A stretch of DNA of 64,000 nucleotides from an uncultured Alphaproteobacteria bacterium (GCA_944393745.1 CALYBD010000006.1:1-64000); one strand, 5' to 3'. Shown: positions 1 to 11,820, counted from the first letter of the stretch. Translations and numbers: made by a program. The notes: generated by a model not told the origin, from the sequence alone.

Positions 1-84
1 CTTTTTCTTTGTCTTTTTAAACAAAAAAGCTTTTTTCCCTTTGTTTCTAAAAAATTATATTGTTACACTTTTGTTACAAATATG

Positions 85-100
85 CCCCCCCCCCCCCCCC
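85..100. repeat. Homopolymeric C tract (16 bases)
   Basis: Sixteen consecutive C residues lie 71 bases upstream of the chosen start of the cysteine-rich repeat protein. The tract is flanked by AT-rich sequence, with TTGTTA at 71-76 before it and TATAGA at 108-113 after it. Runs of this length are prone to slipped-strand length change. A role in phase-variable transcription is inference; an assembly or sequencing length error is also possible. Confidence 0.85.
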
Positions 101-171
101 ATGTTTTTATAGATGAAGTCCTCTGTTCGCTGAATAATAGTAACATCTTTATGTCTTATATGGAGGGATCT

Positions 172-2211
172 ATGAAAAAATTTCTTTTGTTTCTCTTATT
201 TTGTTGTTTCGTGCCCCCTACGGCGCACGCAAACGATTCTGTCTTTAATACAAAAGCCGCCTTCTCTTTGGCTAAAGTGGTCAAGTTGGGAAGAGGTTCG
301 TCTTATTCCGTTGGTGGTATCAATGCCATTGATACCGGCGCCACAATTGATAACGATAAAGAATGTGAAATCGGTTGTCAGACCTGTGATACAAAAACGG
401 GAAAATGTTCAAAATGTCAATCCGGATATGGCATGAAAAACGGAACCTGTACGCCGGGAACAAATTATTACAACGCTGATAAATCGGCTTGCTACATTGT
501 TACCAATGACTATGTCGGTTGGTGTGGCGGCGGAGATCATTCCGAAGCATATCTATGTGTGGAAGATGGCAATGTCGCTGGCATGGAAGGCTTTGTAAGA
601 GACGATCCGACAGGATCTGTCATCAAAGTTTCTTTAAGCGATTGTCAAAAATCAGGTGCCAAAATCGTTACCTGCGCTGCCGGATACGGCATGAAAAACG
701 GTTACTGCACACGGGGAACAAATTATTACAATGCTGATAAATCGGCTTGCTACATTGTTACCGATGACTTTATCGCTTGGTGTGGCGGCAGCGATCATTC
801 CGATGCATACTTATGTGTGGAAGAAGGCAATGTAAACAGTATGGAAGACTTCGTGAACGAAGATCCGTCAGGGTCCGTTATTCAGGTAAGTTCCAGTGAT
901 TGCCGGATTATGAACGCCAGAGCTGTTAAATCTCCGAAATGTCAATCCGGATACGGCATGAAAAACGGAACCTGTACGCCGGGAACAAATTATTACAACG
1001 CTGATAAATCGGCTTGCTACATTGTTACCGATGACTTTATCGCTTGGTGTGGCGGCAGCGATCATTCCGATGCATACTTATGTGTGGAAGAAGGCAATGT
1101 AAACAGTATGGAAGACTTCGTGAACGAAGATCCGTCAGGGTCCGTTATTCAGGTAAGTTCCAGTGATTGCCGGATTATGAACGCCAGAGCTGTTAAATCT
1201 CCGAAATGTCAATCCGGATACGGCATGAAAAACGGAACCTGTACGCCGGGAACAAATTATTACAACGCTGACAAATCGGCTTGCTACATTGTTACCGATG
1301 ACTATGTCGGTTGGTGTGGCGGTAGCGATCATTCCGAGGCATATCTATGTGTGGAAGAAGGCAATGTAAACAGTATGGAAGCCTTCGTGAAGGAAGATCC
1401 GACAGGGTCCGTTATTCAGGTAAGTTCCAGTGATTGCCGGATTATGAACGCCAGAGCTGTTAAACCTCCTGCTTGTCCGACAAACTGTTCAACATGCAGT
1501 AACGGTACCTGCACAAAATGCAAATCCGGATATTACCTCAGCGGCGGAAAGTGTATCGTTGAAACTCCGGATTCCTGCGGCACGAATTATTATTGGTCTG
1601 AAACAGAAACTATGCCGGGGTCAGGATCTCATTGTATTGCTTGCGGATATAAATACGGACCGTGTTTACAATGTAACGCCACTCAGTGTACAAAATGCTC
1701 TAATGGCTATCTCATGGTCAATAATAGCTGTCAGCATTATCAGAGCGCCTGTACACAACTGGGATGGACCAGCTATGTCACCGCAACGTCATCAAACGGT
1801 TTAAGCAGCGCCTCAAGCTCTTGGGGAAGTTCAAACAACTGCCGCAGTGGCGTGCAGACTTATATGAGATTTCAGATCAGTGACTCCTTATGGGGAACCT
1901 GCGTTAAATGCGCTCCTTCTTCCAGTACCAGTTCGTGCGGAACGTATCCGAATTGTAACTCTGGTTGTTGGTACGGACCAAGCAAAAACTCTTGCATCAA
2001 ATGTGATGCAAACGCGTCAACGTGTTCCAAAAGCACAATTACGTGTAAACCCGGTTATGTTTTGATGGGCGGTTATGTCTGTGCAAGCTGTGCCAGCGGA
2101 TGTAAAGCATGCACAACTGCCGGCGATCCGTATGCCTGTACCTCCTGTACCAGCGGAAGAGTGCCCAAAGACCACAATGGTAACTACACAAGCAAAGGAA
2201 AATGCAGTTAA
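172..2211 (+). CDS. Secreted cysteine-rich tandem-repeat protein
   Basis: Exported protein of 679 aa, function unknown. The start at 172 is preferred because GGAGG lies at 162-166 and the product opens with a clear signal peptide (MKKFLLFLLFCC, cleavage after AHA). The frame stays open up to an ATG at 82 just before the poly-C tract, but that ATG has no ribosome binding site. The body has four units of 86-89 aa, each carrying CQSGYGMKNGTC then NYYNADKSACYIV, followed by a C-terminal region of CxxC-rich furin/EGF-like modules (for example CSTCSNGTCTKC). The many paired cysteines suggest a disulfide-bonded surface or extracellular protein. Units 2 and 3 are almost identical in DNA, suggesting recent duplication. 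It stands alone and ends in a strong terminator. Adhesin-like or host-facing roles are guesses from architecture only. Confidence 0.85.
   Translation: MKKFLLFLLFCCFVPPTAHANDSVFNTKAAFSLAKVVKLGRGSSYSVGGINAIDTGATIDNDKECEIGCQTCDTKTGKCSKCQSGYGMKNGTCTPGTNYYNADKSACYIVTNDYVGWCGGGDHSEAYLCVEDGNVAGMEGFVRDDPTGSVIKVSLSDCQKSGAKIVTCAAGYGMKNGYCTRGTNYYNADKSACYIVTDDFIAWCGGSDHSDAYLCVEEGNVNSMEDFVNEDPSGSVIQVSSSDCRIMNARAVKSPKCQSGYGMKNGTCTPGTNYYNADKSACYIVTDDFIAWCGGSDHSDAYLCVEEGNVNSMEDFVNEDPSGSVIQVSSSDCRIMNARAVKSPKCQSGYGMKNGTCTPGTNYYNADKSACYIVTDDYVGWCGGSDHSEAYLCVEEGNVNSMEAFVKEDPTGSVIQVSSSDCRIMNARAVKPPACPTNCSTCSNGTCTKCKSGYYLSGGKCIVETPDSCGTNYYWSETETMPGSGSHCIACGYKYGPCLQCNATQCTKCSNGYLMVNNSCQHYQSACTQLGWTSYVTATSSNGLSSASSSWGSSNNCRSGVQTYMRFQISDSLWGTCVKCAPSSSTSSCGTYPNCNSGCWYGPSKNSCIKCDANASTCSKSTITCKPGYVLMGGYVCASCASGCKACTTAGDPYACTSCTSGRVPKDHNGNYTSKGKCS
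412..1470 (+). repeat. Four in-frame tandem repeats of 258-267 bp
   Basis: The shared string acaaattattac recurs at 460, 718, 985 and 1252, giving periods of 258, 267 and 267 bp. The blocks 718-984 and 985-1251 differ at one base (T732 versus C999). Unit 1 is three codons shorter and more diverged; unit 4 diverges in its middle. All periods keep the reading frame. Confidence 0.95.
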
Positions 2212-2226
2212 AAAATATCATCAAAA

Positions 2227-2257
2227 GAGAGCCTTTCTGCAGAAAGGCTCTCTTTTT
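2227..2257 (+). terminator. Rho-independent terminator of the repeat protein gene
   Basis: A perfect 12-bp inverted repeat (GAGAGCCTTTCT / AGAAAGGCTCTC) is followed by five T, starting 15 bases after the stop codon. Confidence 0.9.
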
Positions 2258-2667
2258 GTAATCACAATCGCAAAAAATAAAGGAAACCCTCAGCCGTTAT
2301 TTTTTATTCTTTTATCCGGTCATAGGGCCAATCCGGCCACGGGCACAATTTACGTATATTGTCCGTTTCAATCATCGTGCCGCACCAAAAACGCAGCACG
2401 GCCGCCGGCACAATAAAAAATCCCCCGGAGCCGGAGGATTTTTCTTTGGATATAAAAGAACATTTAAGCCTTTTTTGTTTCTGATGGAGTTCACCCCATT
2501 CTTGTTTTTATTATTTTTACGACACTCAGATCGTTTTGCCAGTACTTAAAAAACGCTCGTTTGAATGTAAACCTTTTCTAAGCTTCTTTCAGAATAAGGA
2601 TAAATTGTGGCAAAATTATGGTCTGAATTATGGCGAATTGTGGCAAAAACAAAAAAATCAAAAAATA
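2258..2667. other. Gene-poor spacer between convergent genes
   Basis: I see no supported gene here. The spacer holds a bidirectional terminator-like hairpin at 2414-2443 and two copies of AATTGTGGCAAAA at 2603-2615 and 2636-2648. A reading frame running from 2075 to 2416 is mostly the shadow of the upstream gene. Confidence 0.6.
2414..2443 (-). terminator. Bidirectional terminator-like hairpin
   Basis: ATCCCCCGG and CCGGAGGAT form a near-perfect stem with one mismatch. A T run follows on each strand (six T on the minus strand). It probably ends the minus-strand phosphohexomutase transcript, although it lies about 225 bases past that stop. Confidence 0.6.
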
Positions 2668-5698
<3,031 letters not shown>

Positions 5699-5735
5699 TT
5701 AAGAATCCATCATAAAAAAACAAATACTTTTAACA

Positions 5736-5763
5736 GGATTACGAATCACGGGCCTTCTGTCAA
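5736..5763 (-). promoter_or_regulatory. Putative promoter of the pgm unit
   Basis: On the minus strand TTGACA (5763-5758) is separated by 16 bases from TAATCC (5741-5736), 53 bases before the pgm start. The -35 is perfect and the -10 weak. Confidence 0.45.
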
Positions 5764-5802
5764 GACAAGCTTGTTTTAAGCTTGTTTTATGCGGGTTTTA
5801 AA

Positions 5803-6615
5803 TCAGCTTTCGAATGAAGTATCTTCGCCGATTGCCTGTAAAATAGAGCGCAGCTCCTGCCTGGCCGCCACATGAGGCATTGACAAAGCCACGCCCGATC
5901 TGACAGATCCGACATCCAGCAAAGTCAGCCCTTTTAAAAACAGCTCGCGAAAGATAATCCTTTCGCCCAAACCGGGCAGAGGCGTAAAATTAACGCGCTT
6001 TCCCAAAGCTTCCAGCAACCTCCAGATCAGCTTTTCATTGCGTGTCGACACGTGCATGACACGATTGCGCAAAACAAACCACCGTGTCTGCGGTTTTTTC
6101 AGCGCCGCGCGTTTCTGCCTGGCCTGCCAGACGGTCTGCGCGTAATGCCCGGGCGATTTTATCGTCAGTGTTTCCGGTTCAACTTTGGCCAAAACGTCCA
6201 AATCAATCAGGCTGTCGTTTAAAGGCGTAATTAAAATATCCGCCGCGACATGGGCCAAACGAAACAAATATCCGTCCGCCCCGGGCGTATCAATAATGAC
6301 AAAGTCATTTTCGGCCTGCAGGCGTTCAAGTTGATCCGTAAAAGCCGCTTCGTCCGTACGGCGTTCTTCTTCAGTCGGGTTTTCCCGCACGGTTACGGTT
6401 AAATGTTCGGGCAATTCCAGATCAATACCGTGCGCGGCAGAATAAGACGCTCTGTTCTGAATGTAATGCGTCAACGTGCCCTGACGCCCGTCCAAATCCA
6501 TTGACGCCACCAGTTTTTTCCGGCGCAAAAACCACATGATCAAATGCATGGCCAGCGTTGATTTACCGGTGCCGCCCTTTTCGTTTCCGATAACAATAAT
6601 TTTTCCTTTTGGCAT
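5803..6615 (-). CDS. mipZ: MipZ, division-plane positioning ATPase
   Basis: ParA/MinD-type ATPase of 270 aa. In Alphaproteobacteria MipZ binds ParB at the chromosome poles and inhibits FtsZ assembly, placing the septum at midcell. The deviant Walker A motif NEKGGTGKST is at residues 11-20. The phrases ENDFVIIDTPGADG (Walker B region), ITPLNDSLIDLDVL and VIFRELFLKGLTLLD-like blocks fit MipZ rather than ParA or Soj. I chose the start at 6615 because GGAG lies just upstream and the ATP-binding strand then begins at residue 4; an in-frame start at 6696 would add 27 unmotivated residues. It is divergent from the hydrogenase genes. Confidence 0.92.
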   Translation of the reverse strand: MPKGKIIVIGNEKGGTGKSTLAMHLIMWFLRRKKLVASMDLDGRQGTLTHYIQNRASYSAAHGIDLELPEHLTVTVRENPTEEERRTDEAAFTDQLERLQAENDFVIIDTPGADGYLFRLAHVAADILITPLNDSLIDLDVLAKVEPETLTIKSPGHYAQTVWQARQKRAALKKPQTRWFVLRNRVMHVSTRNEKLIWRLLEALGKRVNFTPLPGLGERIIFRELFLKGLTLLDVGSVRSGVALSMPHVAARQELRSILQAIGEDTSFES

Positions 6616-6828
6616 GTTTTCTCCACAAATTCTGCCCGGAATCCTAACTGCGGCAAACCGAAAATTCAAGATTTTTAAATTCATACAAAAAATCACGATT
6701 TATTTGTTATTTCCTTCACGATTCACTCTTGCTTTTACATCAACGAACGATTAAAACTGTAAAATATCCAAAGCCGTAAGATGTACAGATCAACCGGCTT
6801 CCCGTCATATATTCTTGGAGAAAACTAT

Positions 6829-7335
6829 ATGAGTGAAACGACAGGGCATGAAGTGTCTGCCTTTGATAAAATAGAAAAAGTCAAGGAAATTCTGGATAAA
6901 AACGGCCGCCAGAGTTCCCGGCTGATCCCCATTTTGCAGGAAGTTCAGGAAGTTTACCGTTACCTGCCCAAAGAAATCATGAACTATGTCGCGCAGGCGC
7001 TGGGTATTCCGGCCGGACGCGTTTACGGCGTTGCAACGTTTTACGCCCATTTTTCTTTGGAACCCAAAGGACGGTATCTGATCCGTTTGTGCGATGGTAC
7101 GGCCTGCCATGTCCGCGGATCCGAACCGATTCTGAATGCTTTACGTGAAAAATTGGGGCTGACCGTTGAAAAACCGACAACAGACGATATGATGTTTACG
7201 ATTGAAACCGTCTCTTGTCTGGGGGCGTGCGGTCTGGCTCCCGTCGTTGTCGTCAACGAAGACGTACACGGCCAGATGACGCCGGATAAAGCAATAAAAA
7301 TGGTTGATGATATCTTGCAGGCGGAGAATTCTTAA
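6829..7335 (+). CDS. hydC: [FeFe] hydrogenase subunit HydC/HndA (NuoE-like)
   Basis: Small 2Fe-2S electron-transfer subunit (168 aa) of a multimeric NAD(P)-linked [FeFe] hydrogenase. The thioredoxin-like domain carries four cluster cysteines in NuoE spacing: Cys88, Cys93, Cys130 and Cys134. The start at 6829 is set by TTGGAG eight bases upstream; an in-frame ATG at 6781 lacks a ribosome binding site. The stop overlaps the next start by one base (TAATG), so translation is coupled. With HydB and HydA it would form a cytoplasmic complex exchanging electrons among NAD(P)H, ferredoxin and H2. Confidence 0.92.
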   Translation: MSETTGHEVSAFDKIEKVKEILDKNGRQSSRLIPILQEVQEVYRYLPKEIMNYVAQALGIPAGRVYGVATFYAHFSLEPKGRYLIRLCDGTACHVRGSEPILNALREKLGLTVEKPTTDDMMFTIETVSCLGACGLAPVVVVNEDVHGQMTPDKAIKMVDDILQAENS

Positions 7336-9236
7336 TGACTGAAAATTTAGAAAAAATTGCTTCCGATTACAAAGAGATGCATGACACCGTCACCCGCCGC
7401 ATGATTATCTGCGCCGGAACGGGTTGCATTGCCAACGGATCACTGAAATTATACGATGCCCTGTTAAAAGAAACAAAACAAGCCGGCATTAATGTCAGCG
7501 TAGAACTGAAAACAGAAGATCATTCGAAAAAATCTCTGCTGTCCAAAAGCGGCTGTCAGGGATTTTGCCAGATGGGACCTTTGCTGTCCATTGAACCCGA
7601 CGGTATTCTGTATTGCCGGGCTCATGCGGCGGACGCGGCCGAAATCGTTGAAAAAACCCTTAAAAACAACGAAGTCATTGACCGCTTGGTTTATAAAAAC
7701 CCGACGGACGGATCGCACTGCCGCGGCACAAACGACATTCCGTTTTACACGCGTCAGCGCCGTACCGTTCTGAAAGCCTGCGGCCACGTCGATCCGGAAG
7801 ATATCCGCGAATACATTTATCATGACGGATACAAAGCCGCGCAAAAAGCGTATACGGAAATGACGGACGAAACGGTCTGCAAAGAAATTTTGGATTCCGG
7901 CCTGCGCGGACGCGGCGGCGGCGGATTCCCGACCGGATTGAAATGGGATTTAACCCGCAAGGTGCAGGGCGATAAGAAATATGTCATCTGCAATGCCGAC
8001 GAAGGCGATCCGGGCGCTTTTATGGATCGTTCCGTTATGGAAGGCAACCCGCATTCCGTTATCGAAGGCATGATGATTGCCGCCCGCGGAATCGGCGCCG
8101 ACGAAGGCTACATTTATGTGCGTGCCGAATATCCTTTGGCGGTCAAGCGCATGCGCAAAGCGATTGATGATGCTGAAAAATTAGGCATTTTAGGCAATAA
8201 TATTTTCGGATCGGGCAAAAACTTTATCCTGCACGTCATGGAAGGCGCAGGCGCTTTTGTCTGCGGCGAAGAAACGGCTTTAATGGCCTCCATCGAAGGT
8301 AATCGCGGTATGCCGCGTCCGAAACCGCCTTTCCCGGCTCAGTCGGGGTTGTGGGGCAAGCCGACGGTCATCAATAACGTTGAAACGTTGGCCAGCGTTC
8401 CGATGATTATTCTGAAAGGCGCCGGAAACTATCGTTCCGTCGGCACGGAAAAATCGCCCGGCACGAAAACGTTCGCCGTTACCGGCCACGTTGCCAACAC
8501 CGGATTGATCGAAGTTCCGTTCGGAACAACGTTGCGCGAAATCATCTTTGACATCGGCGGCGGCGTCTTGAATTCCAAAGGCGAAGTCGATAATGACTGT
8601 TTTAAAGCCGTTCAGATCGGCGGCCCGTCCGGCGGCTGTCTGACAGCCGAACATCTGGATCTGCCGATTGATTTCGATTCGTTGCGTTCGGCGGGCGCCA
8701 TGGTCGGTTCCGGCGGTCTGGTCGTCATGAACAAAAACACCTGTATGGTCAGTGTTGCCCGATTCTTTATGCAGTTTACGCAAAACGAATCCTGCGGCAA
8801 ATGCACGCCGTGCCGCGAAGGCACAAAGCAAATGCTGGCTTTGCTGGACGACATCATGGCCGGCCGCGCAACCGAGGAAACGCTGGATCTGCTGGAAGAA
8901 ACGGCGAAAACCGTTCAAAAAGCGTCTTTGTGCGGCTTGGGCAAAACGGCGCCCAACCCGGTATTGTCAACGCTGCGTTATTTCCGTGACGAATATCTGG
9001 CGCACGTTCGCGACAAAACCTGTCCGACAGGTCAGTGCAAAGCTTTGGCCAAACCGGAAATTGATCCGATTTTGTGCCGCGGCTGTACGGCCTGCGCGCG
9101 CAAATGTCCCGTCGGTGCGATTACGGGAACGGTTAAACAGCCGCACTCCATTGACCCGACGAAATGTATTAAATGCGGTGCTTGTGCCGCAGCGTGCAAG
9201 TTCGGTGCCGTCAAAGGCATCGCTCCCCGTGCTTAA
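7335..9236 (+). CDS. hydB: [FeFe] hydrogenase subunit HydB/HndC (NuoF-like)
   Basis: Flavin and NAD(P)H-binding subunit (633 aa). Domains in order: an N-terminal 2Fe-2S thioredoxin-like domain (residues 20-110, CAGTGC and CQGFCQMG); a NuoF core with the FMN/NADH glycine loop GRGGGGFPTGLKW and EGDPGAFMDRS; a 4Fe-4S site ESCGKCTPCREG; and a C-terminal 2x[4Fe-4S] ferredoxin domain (CRGCTACARKCPVG and CIKCGACAAACKFG). This domain order is that of the electron-bifurcating or confurcating trimeric hydrogenases; bifurcation itself is inference. It is coupled to hydC and precedes hydA by 17 bases. Confidence 0.93.
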   Translation: MTENLEKIASDYKEMHDTVTRRMIICAGTGCIANGSLKLYDALLKETKQAGINVSVELKTEDHSKKSLLSKSGCQGFCQMGPLLSIEPDGILYCRAHAADAAEIVEKTLKNNEVIDRLVYKNPTDGSHCRGTNDIPFYTRQRRTVLKACGHVDPEDIREYIYHDGYKAAQKAYTEMTDETVCKEILDSGLRGRGGGGFPTGLKWDLTRKVQGDKKYVICNADEGDPGAFMDRSVMEGNPHSVIEGMMIAARGIGADEGYIYVRAEYPLAVKRMRKAIDDAEKLGILGNNIFGSGKNFILHVMEGAGAFVCGEETALMASIEGNRGMPRPKPPFPAQSGLWGKPTVINNVETLASVPMIILKGAGNYRSVGTEKSPGTKTFAVTGHVANTGLIEVPFGTTLREIIFDIGGGVLNSKGEVDNDCFKAVQIGGPSGGCLTAEHLDLPIDFDSLRSAGAMVGSGGLVVMNKNTCMVSVARFFMQFTQNESCGKCTPCREGTKQMLALLDDIMAGRATEETLDLLEETAKTVQKASLCGLGKTAPNPVLSTLRYFRDEYLAHVRDKTCPTGQCKALAKPEIDPILCRGCTACARKCPVGAITGTVKQPHSIDPTKCIKCGACAAACKFGAVKGIAPRA

Positions 9237-9253
9237 GTGAAAGGTGAAGCTTT

Positions 9254-11236
9254 ATGACTGAAAAGAAAACTTTGTTCATTGACGGCAAAGAAGTCGAAAT
9301 CGAAAATGAACGCAATATTTTAGAGCTGTGCCGTAAAGCGGGGATCGATATCCCGACGTTTTGCTATCAGCCGGAATTAAGCATTTACGGCGCCTGCCGT
9401 TTGTGTCTGGTCGAAATCGAAGGCAGAGGCATTCTGTCGTCGTGTTCCACGCCGCCGGAAGCCGGGTTGAAAATCAAAACAAACACGGACGAAATCCGCA
9501 AGCTGCGCCGCATGACGATGGAATTGCTGCTGGCTTCGCATCCGCAAGACTGCCTGAAATGCGGTAAAAGCACGCACTGTAAGTTGCAGGAAATCGCACG
9601 CAAAGTCGGCGTCAAGGAAATCCGTTACAAACATTCGGTCAAAGATCTGCCGGTTGACGACAGTTCTTATTCTTTGATCCGCGATCCCGCAAAGTGCATT
9701 TTGTGCGGCAACTGCGTACGTATGTGTGCGGAAGTTCAGGGAATCGGTGCCGTCAACTTTGCCAACCGCGGTTCCAACAGCGTTGTCATTACCGCTTTTG
9801 GCAAAGACATGGCCAAAACCGAATGCGTCAACTGCGGTCAATGTGCCGCCGTTTGTCCGACGGGCGCTTTGCAAATCAAATCGGAAATTGATGAAACAAT
9901 GAAGGACATCAATAACCCCGAAAAGATAACCGTTGTTCAAATGGCTCCGGCCGTCCGTGTCGCCATTGCCGAAGAATTCGGCCTGCCGCCCGGAATCGAT
10001 TCGACCAAAAAAATCGTTGCCGCTTTAAAGAAAATCGGCGTCGATTATGTTTATGACACGAACTTTACCGCAGATATGACGATTGTTGAGGAAGCCACCG
10101 AATTTGTGCATCGTCTGCAAAACGGCGGTACGTTCCCGATGTTTACTTCGTGCTGTCCGGCATGGATCAAGTATGCGGAAACGTATTATCCGTCTTTGTT
10201 GAACAACATCAGTTCCTGCCGTTCGCCACAGGGTATGTTCGGCGCGGTCGTGCGCAAAGCGATGCCCGGCCTGACAGGCAAAGACAACAAGGATATCGTA
10301 TCCATTTCGATTATGCCCTGCACGGCCAAGAAATTCGAAGCCCGCCGCGATCAGTTCATACACGACGGCAAAGCGGAAATCGACCACGTTCTGACGACGC
10401 AAGAGTTGGCTGAAATGTTAAAATCCGCGGGGATTAACCTGGTTGAGATGGACGACGTCGATCTGGATATGCCGTTGGGCATGTACACCGGCGCCGGCGT
10501 TATTTTCGGCGTGACCGGCGGCGTTATGGAAGCCGTTTTGCGTTTTGCCGCGGAAAAGATCGGCGGTATTAAGAACGCCATTGAATTTAAAAACGTCCGC
10601 GGCGAAGAAGGAATCCGTGAAGCCGAAGTCGAATTAAACGGCAGAACGTTCAAACTGGCCGTTGTTCACGGATTGGCCAATGCGGGAAAAGTGGCGCAGG
10701 AAGTTGTTGACGGCACGTGTAAATATGACCTGATCGAAGTCATGGCCTGCCCGATGGGCTGCGTCGGCGGCGCCGGTCAGCCGGTCAGCGAAGGTCTGGT
10801 CAAGAAAAAGCTGCGTGCGCAGGGGCTGTATAACGCTGATGAACACTGCGCTTTGCGTAAATCTCAGGAAAACACGGCCGTTTACGAAGTTTACGAAAAA
10901 TACTTTGAAGGCGGCCCCGCGACACATGCGGCGCATGAAAACCTGCATACGACTTATGTCGCCAGACCGAAAACGGATCTGGAACTTGACATGAACAGAA
11001 CGGCCAAAGATGCCGTGCGCGTCGAGTTAAACCTGTCGGGCGAAAACATGCGTAAAGGCGTTGAAAACCTGATGGGCGACGTGTTTGCCAAAATCCGCGA
11101 AAACGGATTGCAGCAGCAGACGAAAGTCGTTGTGACGTTCGGCCACACCGGCGATGATCCGATGGTAACGGTTGCAGGCAAAACGGTTGAACCGGAAGCC
11201 GACAAAGTTGTCGAAGCGATTAAAGCCGTGAAATAA
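9254..11236 (+). CDS. hydA: [FeFe] hydrogenase catalytic subunit HydA
   Basis: Catalytic subunit (660 aa) reducing protons or oxidising H2 at the H-cluster. The N-terminal 2Fe-2S domain has Cys37, Cys48, Cys51 and Cys64. A His/Cys cluster (HPQDCLKCGKSTHC) and two ferredoxin 4Fe-4S motifs (CILCGNCVRMC, CVNCGQCAAVC) follow. H-cluster motifs are L1 TSCCPAW, L2 MPCTAKKFE and L3 MACPMGCVGGAGQP; L3 has Met and Ala where Gly is usual. After the small-subunit-like domain (LHTTYV) comes an extra C-terminal stretch of about 85 aa without cysteines. Maturases HydE, HydF and HydG are not in the window, so they must lie elsewhere if the enzyme is active. A terminator follows at once. Confidence 0.95.
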   Translation: MTEKKTLFIDGKEVEIENERNILELCRKAGIDIPTFCYQPELSIYGACRLCLVEIEGRGILSSCSTPPEAGLKIKTNTDEIRKLRRMTMELLLASHPQDCLKCGKSTHCKLQEIARKVGVKEIRYKHSVKDLPVDDSSYSLIRDPAKCILCGNCVRMCAEVQGIGAVNFANRGSNSVVITAFGKDMAKTECVNCGQCAAVCPTGALQIKSEIDETMKDINNPEKITVVQMAPAVRVAIAEEFGLPPGIDSTKKIVAALKKIGVDYVYDTNFTADMTIVEEATEFVHRLQNGGTFPMFTSCCPAWIKYAETYYPSLLNNISSCRSPQGMFGAVVRKAMPGLTGKDNKDIVSISIMPCTAKKFEARRDQFIHDGKAEIDHVLTTQELAEMLKSAGINLVEMDDVDLDMPLGMYTGAGVIFGVTGGVMEAVLRFAAEKIGGIKNAIEFKNVRGEEGIREAEVELNGRTFKLAVVHGLANAGKVAQEVVDGTCKYDLIEVMACPMGCVGGAGQPVSEGLVKKKLRAQGLYNADEHCALRKSQENTAVYEVYEKYFEGGPATHAAHENLHTTYVARPKTDLELDMNRTAKDAVRVELNLSGENMRKGVENLMGDVFAKIRENGLQQQTKVVVTFGHTGDDPMVTVAGKTVEPEADKVVEAIKAVK

Positions 11237-11253
11237 AGAAAAATAAAAAGAAC

Positions 11254-11283
11254 ACAGCCTTTGGCAACAAAGGCTGTTTTTTT
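11254..11283 (+). terminator. Terminator of the hydCBA operon
   Basis: A perfect 10-bp stem ACAGCCTTTG / CAAAGGCTGT with a GCAA loop is followed by a seven-T run, 17 bases past the hydA stop. Confidence 0.92.
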
Positions 11284-11340
11284 ATGTCGGAAATTGATAA
11301 CATAACCCGGCAAATGAAAAATTTTAATAAAGGTCTGCTT

Positions 11341-11793
11341 ATGAAAAAATACCTTATATGCCTGATAACGGTTTTTCTTGTTTCCTGCGTTTCCTGTCCC
11401 CGGCCGGATACGGATATGCTGCGCGATCAGTTAAAGGAATATACACTGATTGTTTACAAAGACGACAAGATTAATTTCTACAATGAAAGAGGGTTGCGTC
11501 CTTTGTTAATCCGGTTAAATGACGGTACGTTCAGGGACGCTTTTATTGCAGACCGTATTGTCGGTAAGGCCTCTGCCCTGCTGCACGTTTACGGCCGGGT
11601 AAGGGAAGTATACACACCCGTTATTTCCAAACCCGCCGTCGCTGTTTATGAAAAGTACGGCATAAAGTATCATGCCGACAAAGTTATTGACAATATTCGC
11701 AACCGGACAAATACCGGCTTGTGTCCGATGGAAATGAAAGTTCAAAACATTGACGATCCGGCAGAAGCATATCGCCTGTTCAGCAAGCCATAA
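11341..11793 (+). CDS. Small putative lipoprotein, function unknown
   Basis: Predicted lipoprotein of 150 aa that I do not recognise. The start at 11341 is preferred because MKKYLICLITVFLVSC is a lipoprotein signal peptide with a lipobox (LVSC or VSC) and an AAAGG element lies upstream; an in-frame ATG at 11284 sits directly on the hydA terminator. The mature part looks globular, mixed alpha/beta (TLIVYKDDKINFYNERGL), with no known motif. It stands alone between the hydrogenase operon and the metallopeptidase gene. Confidence 0.7.
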   Translation: MKKYLICLITVFLVSCVSCPRPDTDMLRDQLKEYTLIVYKDDKINFYNERGLRPLLIRLNDGTFRDAFIADRIVGKASALLHVYGRVREVYTPVISKPAVAVYEKYGIKYHADKVIDNIRNRTNTGLCPMEMKVQNIDDPAEAYRLFSKP

Positions 11794-11820
11794 TTTTTTG
11801 TCTAATTCGTCCATATCTCT

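Noticed and set aside
82-171. N-terminal extension of the repeat protein from the ATG before the poly-C tract
   Set aside because: No ribosome binding site precedes this ATG, while the ATG at 172 has GGAGG and begins a signal peptide. Kept only as a possible switching start.
2075-2416. 113-codon frame overlapping the end of the repeat protein
   Set aside because: Half lies in the repeat gene in another frame and it crosses that gene's terminator.
2603-2648. Sigma-54 (-24/-12) promoter from the TGGCA strings
   Set aside because: The required GC doublet at -12 with correct spacing is absent.
8280-8918. 212-codon minus-strand frame inside hydB
   Set aside because: Antisense shadow of a strongly conserved gene; the composition (Arg/His/Phe rich) is typical of reverse frames here.
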